Of a stretch of 64,000 nt of DNA, positions 33,121 through 40,558 are shown in pieces. The translations under genes and the position numbers were made by a program. Location of the stretch: contig CAJTSD010000013.1 in the NCBI GenBank assembly GCA_910578795.1, positions 1 to 64,000 on the forward strand, read 5' to 3'. Source of the stretch: an uncultured Lachnospiraceae bacterium (GTDB taxonomy: Bacteria; Bacillota; Clostridia; Lachnospirales; Lachnospiraceae). Position 1 is the stretch's first letter. Every line of letters starts with the position of its first letter. The notes beneath the pieces were generated by a model. It made no database searches, was not told the DNA's origin, and saw nothing but the letters and a program-made list of their open reading frames with translations.

Positions 33121-34581
33121 TTATTTTTGTTTTAATATTTCCAGCAAATAATCCCACATGCGCGCCGTTGAGGAAATGCTAAGACGTTCCTCCGTCGTAT
33201 GAATATCAAAAATATCCGGACCAAAAGACACGCAGTCAAGACCGGGGATCTTCGAAATCATAACGCCACACTCAAGCCCTGCATGAAGTGCTTCCACCCT
33301 GACCTCTTTTCCAAACAGCTCCTGATAGATTCTGATCATATCCGCCCTCAGCTTCGAATCCGGATTGTACTGCCAGCCCGGATAATCACCGTACGCTTCT
33401 GTATAACCGCCGAATACCTTCGTGAGCGTGTCAAGCTGCAATTTCAGCTTCTCCTTTGCCGTTTCTATCGCGCTTCTGACCGCAAGGCTTACAACGACCT
33501 CCTTTTTTGCGCCGCATGCGTATCTCATTACGCCTGCATTGAGCGAAGTTTCCACAAGACCCTCAATATCCGCACTCATCGCCATCACACCGTTTGGCAT
33601 TGTGGTTAAAAATCCTGCAATTCTTCCCGTGCTTTCATTATCAAACATTTGTTCTTCGCATGCGTCACAGGACGCAATACTGATACACAGATTTTTTTCC
33701 TTGGACTGATACTCCTTTTTGGTTTCTTCCGCAATGCGCGCTGCTTCTGCTTCAAGCATTTTTTGTTGGTCTTTTTTAACACACACAACGGCATGTGCCG
33801 CAATTGGTATGGCATTATCCTTCTCTCCTCCGGCAATGTCAACAATATTCAATTCCAAACGCCCCAAAAGCTGCTGCAGCGTTACGCCCAAAAGCTTTAT
33901 GGCATTCCCGCGCTCCTTGTTGATTTCCGTGCCGGAATGCCCTCCCATAAGCCCGCTTACAGTTAATTGCAGGCAGACTGTATCAGCAGGTCTGTCCGTT
34001 CCCGTTACGGGAAGATGACAGTCTGTCCGGAGTCCTCCCGCGCAGCTTGTCAAAAGGATCCCTTCCTCCTCCGAATCAATATTCAGCATTCTTTTTGCCG
34101 TCAGCATGGACAAATCAATTGCCACGGCGCCGTCCATGCCAACCTCCTCGTCCGTTGTGATAACCGCCTCAATGCGCGGGTGCGGTATATCATCAGAATC
34201 AAGCAATGCAAGAATATATGCAACCGCAATGCCGTCGTCCCCGCCAAGACTGGTTCCTTCGGCAAAAACAAAATCCCCTTCTGTTTTTAACCGGAGCGCG
34301 TCTTTTTGAAGGTCGATGTCACACCCGGGAGTCTTAACCGCCACCATGTCCATGTGCCCCTGTAAAATAACAGGTTCCGTGTTCTCGTAGTCCGTAGTTG
34401 CTTCCTTTACGATAATGACATTGTTTGCTTTATCCCGGATATGGAATAGCCCCCTGTCCTTTGCAAACTGTTCCAAATAACCGCTGATTCGGTCAAGGTT
34501 CCCCGAACCGTGCGGAATTTGGCAGATTTCCTCAAAATAGTGAAATACATTCTTCGGTTCTAAATTTTCTAATACACTCAT
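33121..34581 (-). CDS. pepD: Aminoacyl-histidine dipeptidase (PepD, M20)
   Basis: The 486-residue M20-family metallopeptidase hydrolyses Xaa-His dipeptides such as carnosine. Metal-binding residues are visible: H76 and D78 in LQGHMDMV, D115/D116 in LGGDDGIA, and the catalytic pair E145/E146 in TTDEEVGMDGA. ATG 34581 follows a GGAGG box; a start at 34611 is unlikely. Length agrees with E. coli PepD (485). It lies upstream of hflK, 49 bp away on the same strand. It has no other obvious partner. Confidence 0.93.
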   Translation of the reverse strand: MSVLENLEPKNVFHYFEEICQIPHGSGNLDRISGYLEQFAKDRGLFHIRDKANNVIIVKEATTDYENTEPVILQGHMDMVAVKTPGCDIDLQKDALRLKTEGDFVFAEGTSLGGDDGIAVAYILALLDSDDIPHPRIEAVITTDEEVGMDGAVAIDLSMLTAKRMLNIDSEEEGILLTSCAGGLRTDCHLPVTGTDRPADTVCLQLTVSGLMGGHSGTEINKERGNAIKLLGVTLQQLLGRLELNIVDIAGGEKDNAIPIAAHAVVCVKKDQQKMLEAEAARIAEETKKEYQSKEKNLCISIASCDACEEQMFDNESTGRIAGFLTTMPNGVMAMSADIEGLVETSLNAGVMRYACGAKKEVVVSLAVRSAIETAKEKLKLQLDTLTKVFGGYTEAYGDYPGWQYNPDSKLRADMIRIYQELFGKEVRVEALHAGLECGVMISKIPGLDCVSFGPDIFDIHTTEERLSISSTARMWDYLLEILKQK

Positions 34582-34758
34582 GATTAACCTCCATTTGACT
34601 GCTGCCTGCAATATTTTCCAATTTACTTTGGTTCCACATACCTTGCGTAGTCAAAAAACTTTTCTTTCCTTAAGGATTATATCATACATTTTTGCTTTCA
34701 TACGGAATTTGTTAATTTTTTTACAATTTTTTACAAACATTTCACGACTTTCCATACG

Positions 34759-34882
34759 AATCGAGTGGAGAAGATTTATCTTCCCCTACTCGCGCGCCGG
34801 ATGCGGGCAGCTTTAGCTGCATATTTCCTCTCCGCGTCCGTGTGCATAAAAAAATTGAGCACATCAGCGCTCAATTTTTTAC
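34759..34882. repeat. Structured repeat family 2, copy C1
   Basis: The 323-bp gap between pepD and rplT holds no gene but contains this element, whose relative lies at 36230-36350 in the same orientation. On the plus strand: a hairpin CGAGT...ACTCG (34762-34792); then CGGATGCGG (34798-34806) pairing with CCGCGTCCG (34832-34840), enclosing GCAGC/GCTGC and the conserved ATATTTCCTCT; then TGTGCATAA and an A/T-rich hairpin TTGAGC/GCTCAA (34855-34874). The final hairpin also acts as the rplT terminator on the minus strand. Confidence 0.75.
34849..34876 (-). terminator. Terminator of the infC-rpmI-rplT operon
   Basis: On the minus strand, ATTGAGC and GCTCAAT form a stem around the loop and are followed by seven T, 29 bp after the rplT stop codon. 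On the plus strand the same hairpin is followed by six T. Confidence 0.8.
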
Positions 34883-34904
34883 TCATTCTCTTTTGTTGAC
34901 AATC

Positions 34905-35261
34905 TTATGCAACACTGCTCTTTGCAAGATCAGCAAGTGTCTTGAAGCCTTCTGCGTCATTGACTGCCATCTCCGCAAGCATCTTTCTGTTAATTTCAAC
35001 ACCGGCAACCTTTAAGCCGTGCATCATCTTGCTGTAAGATAAGCCGTTCAGTCTTGCCGCTGCGTTGATACGTGCAATCCAAAGTCTTCTGAACTGACGC
35101 TTTCTCTCTTTTCTGCCTGCGTATGAAGATGCAAGCGCTCTCATTACGGACTGCTTTGCAACCCTGTACTGCTTTGAGCGTGCCCCTCTGTAACCTTTTG
35201 CGAGCTTTAACACTCTGTTATGTCTTTTTTTTGCGTTTAAACCGCCTTTAATTCTTGCCAT
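34905..35261 (-). CDS. rplT: 50S ribosomal protein L20
   Basis: The 118-residue basic protein is a clear L20: [24 protein letters not shown] at the N-terminus, then [21 protein letters not shown]. It binds 23S rRNA early in large-subunit assembly. In Bacillus it represses its own operon through the infC leader. Length matches the family (117-120). It is the last gene of infC-rpmI-rplT. Confidence 0.98.
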   Translation of the reverse strand: MARIKGGLNAKKRHNRVLKLAKGYRGARSKQYRVAKQSVMRALASSYAGRKERKRQFRRLWIARINAAARLNGLSYSKMMHGLKVAGVEINRKMLAEMAVNDAEGFKTLADLAKSSVA

Positions 35262-35314
35262 TTTCTTTTCCTCCTAACAAATTCACATTCCTTTACCGTT
35301 TCCTGCCGCACATC

Positions 35315-35512
35315 TTATGCGTACGGTAAAATCTTCTTCATATTCTTAACATTTGTTGCATCTGTGATAGCCGCTTTTCTGAGATTTCTCTTTCTCTTTG
35401 CGGACTTCTTTGTCAAGATATGGCTCTTATAAGCTTTTGATCTCTTTAATTTACCTGTTCCTGTTACTCTAAAGCGCTTTGCTGCTGATCTGCTTGTTTT
35501 CATTTTTGGCAT
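35315..35512 (-). CDS. rpmI: 50S ribosomal protein L35
   Basis: The 65-residue basic protein starts [21 protein letters not shown] and is a full-length L35. It lies between infC and rplT, the standard order in bacteria, with 53 bp to rplT. Confidence 0.98.
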   Translation of the reverse strand: MPKMKTSRSAAKRFRVTGTGKLKRSKAYKSHILTKKSAKRKRNLRKAAITDATNVKNMKKILPYA

Positions 35513-35616
35513 ATCTGTTTCCTCCTAAATCATACTATTTTGCAGTTGTCCAACGTCAGACCGCTGCACATTTTCTATATTTTAACTGACCTAAGCCGTT
35601 TTGTGGGAATAACTGC

Positions 35617-36123
35617 TTATCGTTTTTCAGCTAAAAACATTGTCATGCTTCTGCCCTCAACCTTCGGCTCCTTCTCGACAACGGCAATATCGCTTAAGCT
35701 CTCGCCGAAATCCACAAGGATATGCTTGCTGTTCTGCATATGAGCCATCTCGCGTCCGCGAAAACGCAATGTCACTTTAACCTTATCCCCCTTGGTTAAA
35801 AACTTGCGGGCAGCATTTATTTTTGTGTTCAGGTCATTCGTGTCAATATTCGGAGATAAGCGGATTTCTTTCACGTCAATAATCTTCTGCTTTTTCTTCG
35901 CTTCCTTCTCCTTCCTTGTCTGCTCATACTTGAATTTTCCATAATCAACAATCTTACATACAGGAGGTTTTGCCGTGGGAGCGATTTTTACCAAATCAAC
36001 GCCTGCCTCCTCTGCAAGTTTCATCGCTTCTCTCGGCGGCATAATGCCGAGCTGTTCGCCGTCCGCGCCGATTACACGCACCTCTCTGTCCCTAATCTGT
36101 TCGTTAATCATTAAATCGCTAAT
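35617..36123 (-). CDS. infC: Translation initiation factor IF-3, probable AUU start
   Basis: The 168-residue IF-3 has the N-terminal domain starting at MINEQIRDREVRVIGADGEQLG and the C-terminal 30S-binding domain (RFRGREMAHMQNSKHIL). It binds the 30S subunit and checks start codons. There is no well-placed ATG. A strong GGAGG box lies 9 nt before ATT (36123-36121), giving ISDLMINEQ, while the first in-frame ATG (36111) is 21 nt away. The upstream in-frame ATG at 36177 lies before the ribosome binding site. An AUU start is the known basis of infC autoregulation in E. coli, and here the same choice is indicated by spacing. Confidence 0.9.
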   Translation of the reverse strand: MSDLMINEQIRDREVRVIGADGEQLGIMPPREAMKLAEEAGVDLVKIAPTAKPPVCKIVDYGKFKYEQTRKEKEAKKKQKIIDVKEIRLSPNIDTNDLNTKINAARKFLTKGDKVKVTLRFRGREMAHMQNSKHILVDFGESLSDIAVVEKEPKVEGRSMTMFLAEKR

Positions 36124-36229
36124 AACCTTACACCTCCATAAAATAAACATAAGAAAATAAATTGAGTGCCAGCGCACTCAATATGCAAAAAGCTTCGCTT
36201 TTTGTCTAAATATTGAACGCTGCTGCTTT

Positions 36230-36350
36230 AATCGAGCAGAAAAGATTTTTCCTACTCGCCGCGCGACCCATGCGCCACTCCAGTGGCATATTTCCTCTGC
36301 ATGGGTCTGTGCATAAGAAAAGTGGATAATCACAGAATTATCCACTTCAT
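36230..36350. repeat. Structured repeat family 2, copy C2
   Basis: This is the relative of the element at 34759-34882. Shared parts: AATCGAG then CTACTCGC, GACCCATGC (36265-36273) pairing with GCATGGGTC (36299-36307) and enclosing GCCACT/AGTGGC plus the invariant ATATTTCCTCT (36288-36298). TGTGCATAA and a hairpin (AAGTGGATAAT/ATTATCCACTT) follow. The stems differ in sequence from copy C1 but remain fully paired. It lies in the infC leader, so the two copies flank infC-rpmI-rplT in direct orientation. Confidence 0.75.
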
Positions 36351-36528
36351 TTTCTATCTTTATGACATTCGCTTATGCATTGCGTGTATCTAGTGCATCT
36401 ATTATCATACACACGCAAACCATAACGGCATAAAATTCAAAAATATAAACACCTATAAGCCTGTTTGCCATAGGGTGAGAGCGGATACTCTGCTTTATTG
36501 TACCTGTCTGAATGTCTCAAACAAAAAT

Positions 36529-36557
36529 ACTTTACCACATGTTCTCCGCTCTGTCAA
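36529..36557 (-). promoter_or_regulatory. Probable sigma-A promoter of infC-rpmI-rplT
   Basis: On the minus strand TTGACA (36557-36552) and TAAAGT (36534-36529) are 17 bp apart. The promoter starts just after the stop codon of the DUF1540 gene. Confidence 0.7.
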
Positions 36558-36578
36558 TGGCTTTTTACTTATTTTTCA

Positions 36579-36893
36579 TTATTTTTCCTTAAAAGTCGCG
36601 CAAAGCGTCTCCATACTTGTGCCTGCGTTTCCGCCCTTGATGTCAACATGGTCCGCATGGCAGCGGTAATCGCTGTTGTAAACACATTTTACCGCCTCGC
36701 AGTCGATACTGATGGTCTTGCTCGGGTGTGAAACAGCGCTGGTAAAGCTGTCGCCGCTTCTCTTATGAAAACTCTCACAGCATGTATTGTCGCAGTCACA
36801 GGCGTGCTTTCCGCCCACCATAATGTCGCCCTTACAACAGCAACGGTCTTTGTTATAGGTACAGTTTGATACGCCACAGGTTAATTCTGACAT
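36579..36893 (-). CDS. DUF1540-type Cys-rich small protein
   Basis: The 104-residue protein has two copies of a Cys-rich DUF1540-like unit. The N-terminal unit is CGVSNCTYNKDRCCCKGDI with later CDCDNTCCESF; the C-terminal unit is CEAVKCVYNSDYRCHAD with a final Cys near the end. About 14 cysteines suggest metal binding, possibly zinc. The family is common in Clostridia and has no defined function. It is separated from infC by a promoter and long leader. Confidence 0.85.
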   Translation of the reverse strand: MSELTCGVSNCTYNKDRCCCKGDIMVGGKHACDCDNTCCESFHKRSGDSFTSAVSHPSKTISIDCEAVKCVYNSDYRCHADHVDIKGGNAGTSMETLCATFKEK

Positions 36894-37019
36894 CGTTTCC
36901 CTCCATTCCGAAGCCCCATAAATTGTGCTTCCTGATCAATGTAATATTAACAGAGTCCATTGAACTATGAACCTGTGATTAGTATGCCATAATCAAACCT
37001 GCGTTATTCTTTTTTTAAA

Positions 37020-38984
37020 TTATTTATTTTCCTCGTTTTGCATTTCTTTGCGGATTTGCTTTGTCCGGATTTCCTCCGTAATATCCGCAATAAAGCTGTC
37101 CAGGCTCTTTACGCCCTCGTCCCCCGCAAAACGGCTGCGCACGGAAACGGTATTGTCCGCCTCTTCCTGCTGCCCTACCACAAGCATGTACGGCAGCTTG
37201 TCAAGCCTTGCCTCGCGGATTTTAAAGCCGATTTTCTCCGAGCGGATGTCAACCGTCGCGTCAATTCCCGCTTTTTTCATCGTTTTGCAAACCTTCTGTG
37301 CATACTCCTCGTATTTATCCGAAATCGGCAGCACGCGCACCTGCTCGGCGCACATCCAGGTCGGGAATTTGCCCGCATATTTTTCAATCAGCCATGCAAG
37401 CGTACGCTCATAGCAGCCCATCGATGTTCTGTGGATAATGTAAGGACGGACCTTGTCACCGTTTTGGTCGATATAATACATGTCAAACTGCTCCGCAAGC
37501 AGGGCGTCCCACTGAATCGTAATCATCGTGTCTTCCTTGCCGTAGACGTTCTTTGCGTTAATGTCTACCTTGGGACCATAGAACGCCGCCTCGCCGACAT
37601 CCTCCACAAACGGAATTTCAAGCTCTGTCAGAACGTCCCGGATATGCTGCTCCGTTTCATTCCAAACCTCCGGTTCACCGATATATTTCTCCCTGTCTTC
37701 AGGATCCCACTTAGAGAGGTGATAGGTCACGTCGTCATTCACGCCAAGCGTTTCCAAACAGTATTTTGCAAGCGCAAGGCAGTTTTTAAATTCCTCCACC
37801 ATCTGATCCGGTCTGACAATCAGGTGTCCCTCCGTAATCGTAAACTGGCGCACACGTGTCAAGCCGTGCATTTCTCCCGAATCCTCGTTTCTAAAAATCG
37901 TGGAGGTTTCGCTATATCTGCATGGCAGATCACGATAGGATTTCTGTGAATTTTTATATACGTAATACTGGAACGGGCAGGTCATCGGGCGCAGCGCATA
38001 AACTTCTTTATCATTCTCTTCATCGCCAAACACAAACATGCCCTCTTTATAATGATCCCAATGCCCTGAAATCTTATACAAATCCGATTTTGCCATTAAG
38101 GGCGTCCTTGTTCTCATATAGCCCCACTCGTTGTCCTCCAGGTCCTCAATCCAGCGCTGGAGCTTCATAATCATTTTCGTGCCCTTCGGTGTAAATAACG
38201 GCAATCCCTGACCGATGACGTCCACGGTCGTAAACAAATCCATCTCCCGTCCAAGACGGTTGTGGTCGCGGCGCTTCGCGTCCTCCATGCGCTCCAGGTG
38301 CTCTGCAAGCTCTTCCTTTTTGTTGTAAGCCGTACCGTAAATACGCTGCAGGCGCGCTTTGTTGGAATCGCCCCGCCAGTATGCCATCGAAGACGAGGTC
38401 AGCTTAAACGCCTTCACGCCCTTTGTGCTCATCAGATGCGGTCCTGCACACAAATCCACGAAACCGCCCTGGTCGTAAAAGCTGATTTCGGAATCCTCCG
38501 GCAAATCCTGGATTAGCTCCACTTTATACGGCTCGCCTTTTTCCTCCATATATTTTATCGCCTCTGCCCTTGGAAGCGTAAAACGTGTGATTTCATGCCC
38601 TTCCTTGATGATTTTTTTCATTTCCGCCTCAATTTTGTCCAAGTCGTCCCTTGAAAACGGCTCTGCGTCAAAATCGTAATAAAAGCCCTCGTCAATCGCA
38701 GGTCCGATTGTCACCTTCGCGTTCGGGAACAGGCGCTTTACTGCCTCCGCAAGCACGTGCGACGCAGTATGGCGGATTACATGGAGCGCCTTTTCATCCG
38801 TTGCCGTAATGATATTTAATTCACAATCCTTGTCCAGTACTGTTCTTAAATCAACTGTTTCGCCGTCTACCTCACCCGCACATGCCACGCGCGCAAGTCC
38901 CTCGCTGATATCCTTTGCAATGTCAATGATTGCCTTTGCTTCGCCGTACTCCTTTACGGAGCCGTCCTTTAATGTGATTTTCAT
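37020..38984 (-). CDS. thrS: Threonyl-tRNA synthetase
   Basis: The 654-residue class II synthetase has a TGS domain (about 1-62), an editing domain (HVLAEAVKRLFPNAKVTIGPAIDEGFYYDF, with later CAGPHL), the catalytic core (motif 2 FRNEDSGEMHGLTRVRQF, motif 3 HRTSMGCYERTLAWLIE) and an anticodon-binding domain (from about 555). It charges tRNA-Thr, including the tRNA-Thr(CGT) of this window. Length is slightly above E. coli ThrS (642). It is controlled by the upstream T-box leader, with a 69-residue ORF in between. Confidence 0.98.
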   Translation of the reverse strand: MKITLKDGSVKEYGEAKAIIDIAKDISEGLARVACAGEVDGETVDLRTVLDKDCELNIITATDEKALHVIRHTASHVLAEAVKRLFPNAKVTIGPAIDEGFYYDFDAEPFSRDDLDKIEAEMKKIIKEGHEITRFTLPRAEAIKYMEEKGEPYKVELIQDLPEDSEISFYDQGGFVDLCAGPHLMSTKGVKAFKLTSSSMAYWRGDSNKARLQRIYGTAYNKKEELAEHLERMEDAKRRDHNRLGREMDLFTTVDVIGQGLPLFTPKGTKMIMKLQRWIEDLEDNEWGYMRTRTPLMAKSDLYKISGHWDHYKEGMFVFGDEENDKEVYALRPMTCPFQYYVYKNSQKSYRDLPCRYSETSTIFRNEDSGEMHGLTRVRQFTITEGHLIVRPDQMVEEFKNCLALAKYCLETLGVNDDVTYHLSKWDPEDREKYIGEPEVWNETEQHIRDVLTELEIPFVEDVGEAAFYGPKVDINAKNVYGKEDTMITIQWDALLAEQFDMYYIDQNGDKVRPYIIHRTSMGCYERTLAWLIEKYAGKFPTWMCAEQVRVLPISDKYEEYAQKVCKTMKKAGIDATVDIRSEKIGFKIREARLDKLPYMLVVGQQEEADNTVSVRSRFAGDEGVKSLDSFIADITEEIRTKQIRKEMQNEENK

Positions 38985-39006
38985 GTTCTCTCATTCCCCT
39001 TTCCTT

Positions 39007-39216
39007 TTATCTACTCTTTTGCCCGCCCATCAATATGTCCGCGGCGCTGTTTCTGCTGCCATTGTTTGATCCGATTGTATTGCCGCTAAGAAGCGTTACC
39101 CTTCCGCTTTTCACCGGTGCCAGCAAAAAACCAATTAAAATCCCTACCACAAAACATAATGCTGGCAGCAGATATTGGCTATAGTTTGTCGTAACTTCTG
39201 TTTTCAATTCTTCCAT
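39007..39216 (-). CDS. Small single-pass membrane protein between T-box and thrS
   Basis: The 69-residue protein has one membrane helix (about residues 13-32, LLPALCFVVGILIGFLLAP) and a Ser/Asn/Gly-rich tail. A clear AAAGGAG box precedes its ATG. It ends 22 bp before thrS and starts about 65 bp after the T-box terminator, so the threonine T-box should control it too. The shape is like YtxH-type small proteins, but no family can be assigned. Confidence 0.75.
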   Translation of the reverse strand: MEELKTEVTTNYSQYLLPALCFVVGILIGFLLAPVKSGRVTLLSGNTIGSNNGSRNSAADILMGGQKSR

Positions 39217-39279
39217 TGGTTCATCTCCTTTGCTCTTTTAAATCTTTTCCCAGCCCGCTTTGCATACGCCTTAATGAAT

Positions 39280-39535
39280 AAAAAAAATCCCATACACTAC
39301 AAATCCGTAATGCATGGGACGTATCAACGCGGTTCCACCCTGCTTGCCTGTTTTTTGCCTCATACAAAAAACAGACCACTCATGATTATAACGTAATCAA
39401 CGGACCGGATTGGGGTCACTCAGAGGTAGTTTTCGGATATTTCCTGTAAGAATACTTTCAGCACAAACGGTATTCCTCTCTGATACATTCCAATATCGTA
39501 CTCTTCTCGTCATCGTGTTTCCTGTTTCTGATTTT
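39280..39535 (-). promoter_or_regulatory. T-box leader (threonine) of the small ORF and thrS
   Basis: The minus strand carries the T-box sequence AGGGTGGAACCGCG (about 39328-39341), which pairs with the uncharged tRNA 3' end. A terminator follows with a 12-bp stem CCCATGCATTAC/GTAGTGTATGGG and a run of eight T (39280-39318). Upstream lies stem I, with GATGACGAGAAGAGTA at its start and GAAAACTACCTCTGAG on its 3' side. The ACT there (39430-39428) is the candidate specifier codon, a threonine codon as expected. Low charged tRNA-Thr favours antitermination. Confidence 0.93.
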
Positions 39536-39540
39536 CTATT

Positions 39541-39569
39541 ATTCTAATCCTATTTTCTGCAATTGTAAA
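39541..39569 (-). promoter_or_regulatory. Promoter of the T-box transcript
   Basis: On the minus strand TTTACA (39569-39564) and TAGAAT (39546-39541) are 17 bp apart, just upstream of the T-box stem I and 4 bp past the stop codon of the SEC-C gene. Confidence 0.65.
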
Positions 39570-39572
39570 GCA

Positions 39573-40088
39573 CTATTTTTTACCACAGCATTTTTTATAC
39601 TTTTTGCCGCTTCCGCAGGGACACGGATCATTTGGATAAATCTTTGCCTCTTTTACGATTGTCGTCGAAGATTTCTGCTCCTTGTATAGCTCCTTCTTGC
39701 GCTCCTCGCCCAAGATTTCGTCCCATGCCTCCAAGCCGTAAAGCCAGTCTGCCTCCGCTGCCACCATGTTTTTATACAACAGCTCTTTTTCAAACGCAAG
39801 GCTGACCTGTGTATCCTCGTCCATTTCCTCAATCGGATTCGGCGTCTTTAGGCTGTCGTTAATGCCGTCAAGAAAGCCGGTCATTGTCATGATGTCTATG
39901 TTATATTTCTCCGCAAGCTCTTTTACCGTACCCTTGACTTCCTCGTCAGGATTTTCCAAAAGCTGCTGGTATACTTCCTTCTCCTTCTGAAAATAGTCAA
40001 TCCAAAGCTTCTGAAGCGTGTTTTTATCGGTATTTTCATTGTATGCCACACTTCTCCACTGATCCAATAATGTCTTGTTCTCTGCCAT
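39573..40088 (-). CDS. SEC-C metal-binding-motif protein
   Basis: The 171-residue protein is mostly helical and acidic and ends with the SEC-C motif [19 protein letters not shown], which binds zinc through Cys-x-Cys...Cys-Cys and is best known from the SecA C-terminus. Outside that tail no domain is recognised. It could bind a ribosome or chaperone partner through the zinc tail (inference). It has a strong promoter that overlaps the divergent gene's control region. Confidence 0.85.
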   Translation of the reverse strand: MAENKTLLDQWRSVAYNENTDKNTLQKLWIDYFQKEKEVYQQLLENPDEEVKGTVKELAEKYNIDIMTMTGFLDGINDSLKTPNPIEEMDEDTQVSLAFEKELLYKNMVAAEADWLYGLEAWDEILGEERKKELYKEQKSSTTIVKEAKIYPNDPCPCGSGKKYKKCCGKK

Positions 40089-40157
40089 GATTTATACATC
40101 CTTTCGTCTTTATCGCATCTTTTCGTGCGGTCTGAATGCCTGTAGCCAAGCAGTACT

Positions 40158-40186
40158 AGTATATACCAAAGTTTACCGAAAGTCAA
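40158..40186 (-). promoter_or_regulatory. Promoter of the SEC-C gene
   Basis: On the minus strand TTGACT (40186-40181) and TATACT (40163-40158) are 17 bp apart. Confidence 0.7.
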
Positions 40187-40195
40187 AGGAAACGG

Positions 40196-40224
40196 TTGCA
40201 TTTCTTTTAATTTCTTATTATAAT
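40196..40224 (+). promoter_or_regulatory. Promoter of the divergent small membrane protein
   Basis: TTGCAT (40196-40201) and a perfect TATAAT (40219-40224) are 17 bp apart. The -35 boxes of the two divergent promoters are 9 bp from each other. Confidence 0.7.
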
Positions 40225-40267
40225 CAGTTTTAATATCTTTTATGAAAATATGAAAGGACATTGCTTT

Positions 40268-40525
40268 ATGAAAAAAAATCCAAAACAGCTTGTGGCAATT
40301 GCCGCGCTTATCGCGATTGTTGTACTGATTATTGCCTTTGTGATTTCCGCTTTTACGGCTGGTCCCGGCGAAGCAGGAAACCGGTTTATGGCGCTTTTGT
40401 TCTGTATTGTCGCGATTCCGATTCTCGCATGGGTGATTTTATTTTGCATCGGCAGAATGCAGAATAAACATACAATGGCGGAATTTTTACCTGAAAAGGA
40501 GCAGGATGAAAAAAAAGATAACTGA
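40268..40525 (+). CDS. Small two-helix membrane protein, unknown function
   Basis: The 85-residue protein has two membrane helices (about 8-30 and 40-62) and a charged C-terminus. The start at 40268 follows an AAAGGA box; an ATG at 40250 would include that box in the coding region. No family is recognised. It is monocistronic with a terminator at its end. Confidence 0.7.
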   Translation: MKKNPKQLVAIAALIAIVVLIIAFVISAFTAGPGEAGNRFMALLFCIVAIPILAWVILFCIGRMQNKHTMAEFLPEKEQDEKKDN

Positions 40526-40556
40526 TTCTCAAAAGAATCCGTTATCTTTTTCTATC
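40514..40556. terminator. Bidirectional terminator
   Basis: AAAGATAAC(T)GATTCT and AGAATC(C)GTTATCTTT pair with one mismatch. The hairpin has A/T runs on each side, overlapping the end of the small membrane protein gene and facing the NlpC/P60 gene. Confidence 0.8.
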
Positions 40557-40558
40557 TT

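Larger units (their letters stand above)
36124..36578 (-). promoter_or_regulatory. Long structured leader of the infC operon
   Basis: A promoter at 36529-36557 implies a leader of about 400 nt before infC, with no gene in it. In transcript order it holds a hairpin TTGCGTGT/ACACGCAA, an 11-bp perfect hairpin AAGTGGATAAT/ATTATCCACTT followed by TTTTCTT (36320-36347), repeat C2, a CAAAAAGC/GCTTTTTG hairpin, and an 8-9-bp hairpin ATTGAGTGC/GCACTCAAT (36161-36182) followed by TTTATTTTCTT just before the ribosome binding site. The last looks like an attenuator. L20-dependent attenuation of this operon is known in Bacillus; whether it operates here is inference. Confidence 0.55.

Noticed and set aside
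36105..36177. Longer infC starting at ATG 36177
   Set aside because: The extension of 18 residues (before the AUU) would include the ribosome binding site in coding sequence and is unlike any IF-3 N-terminus.
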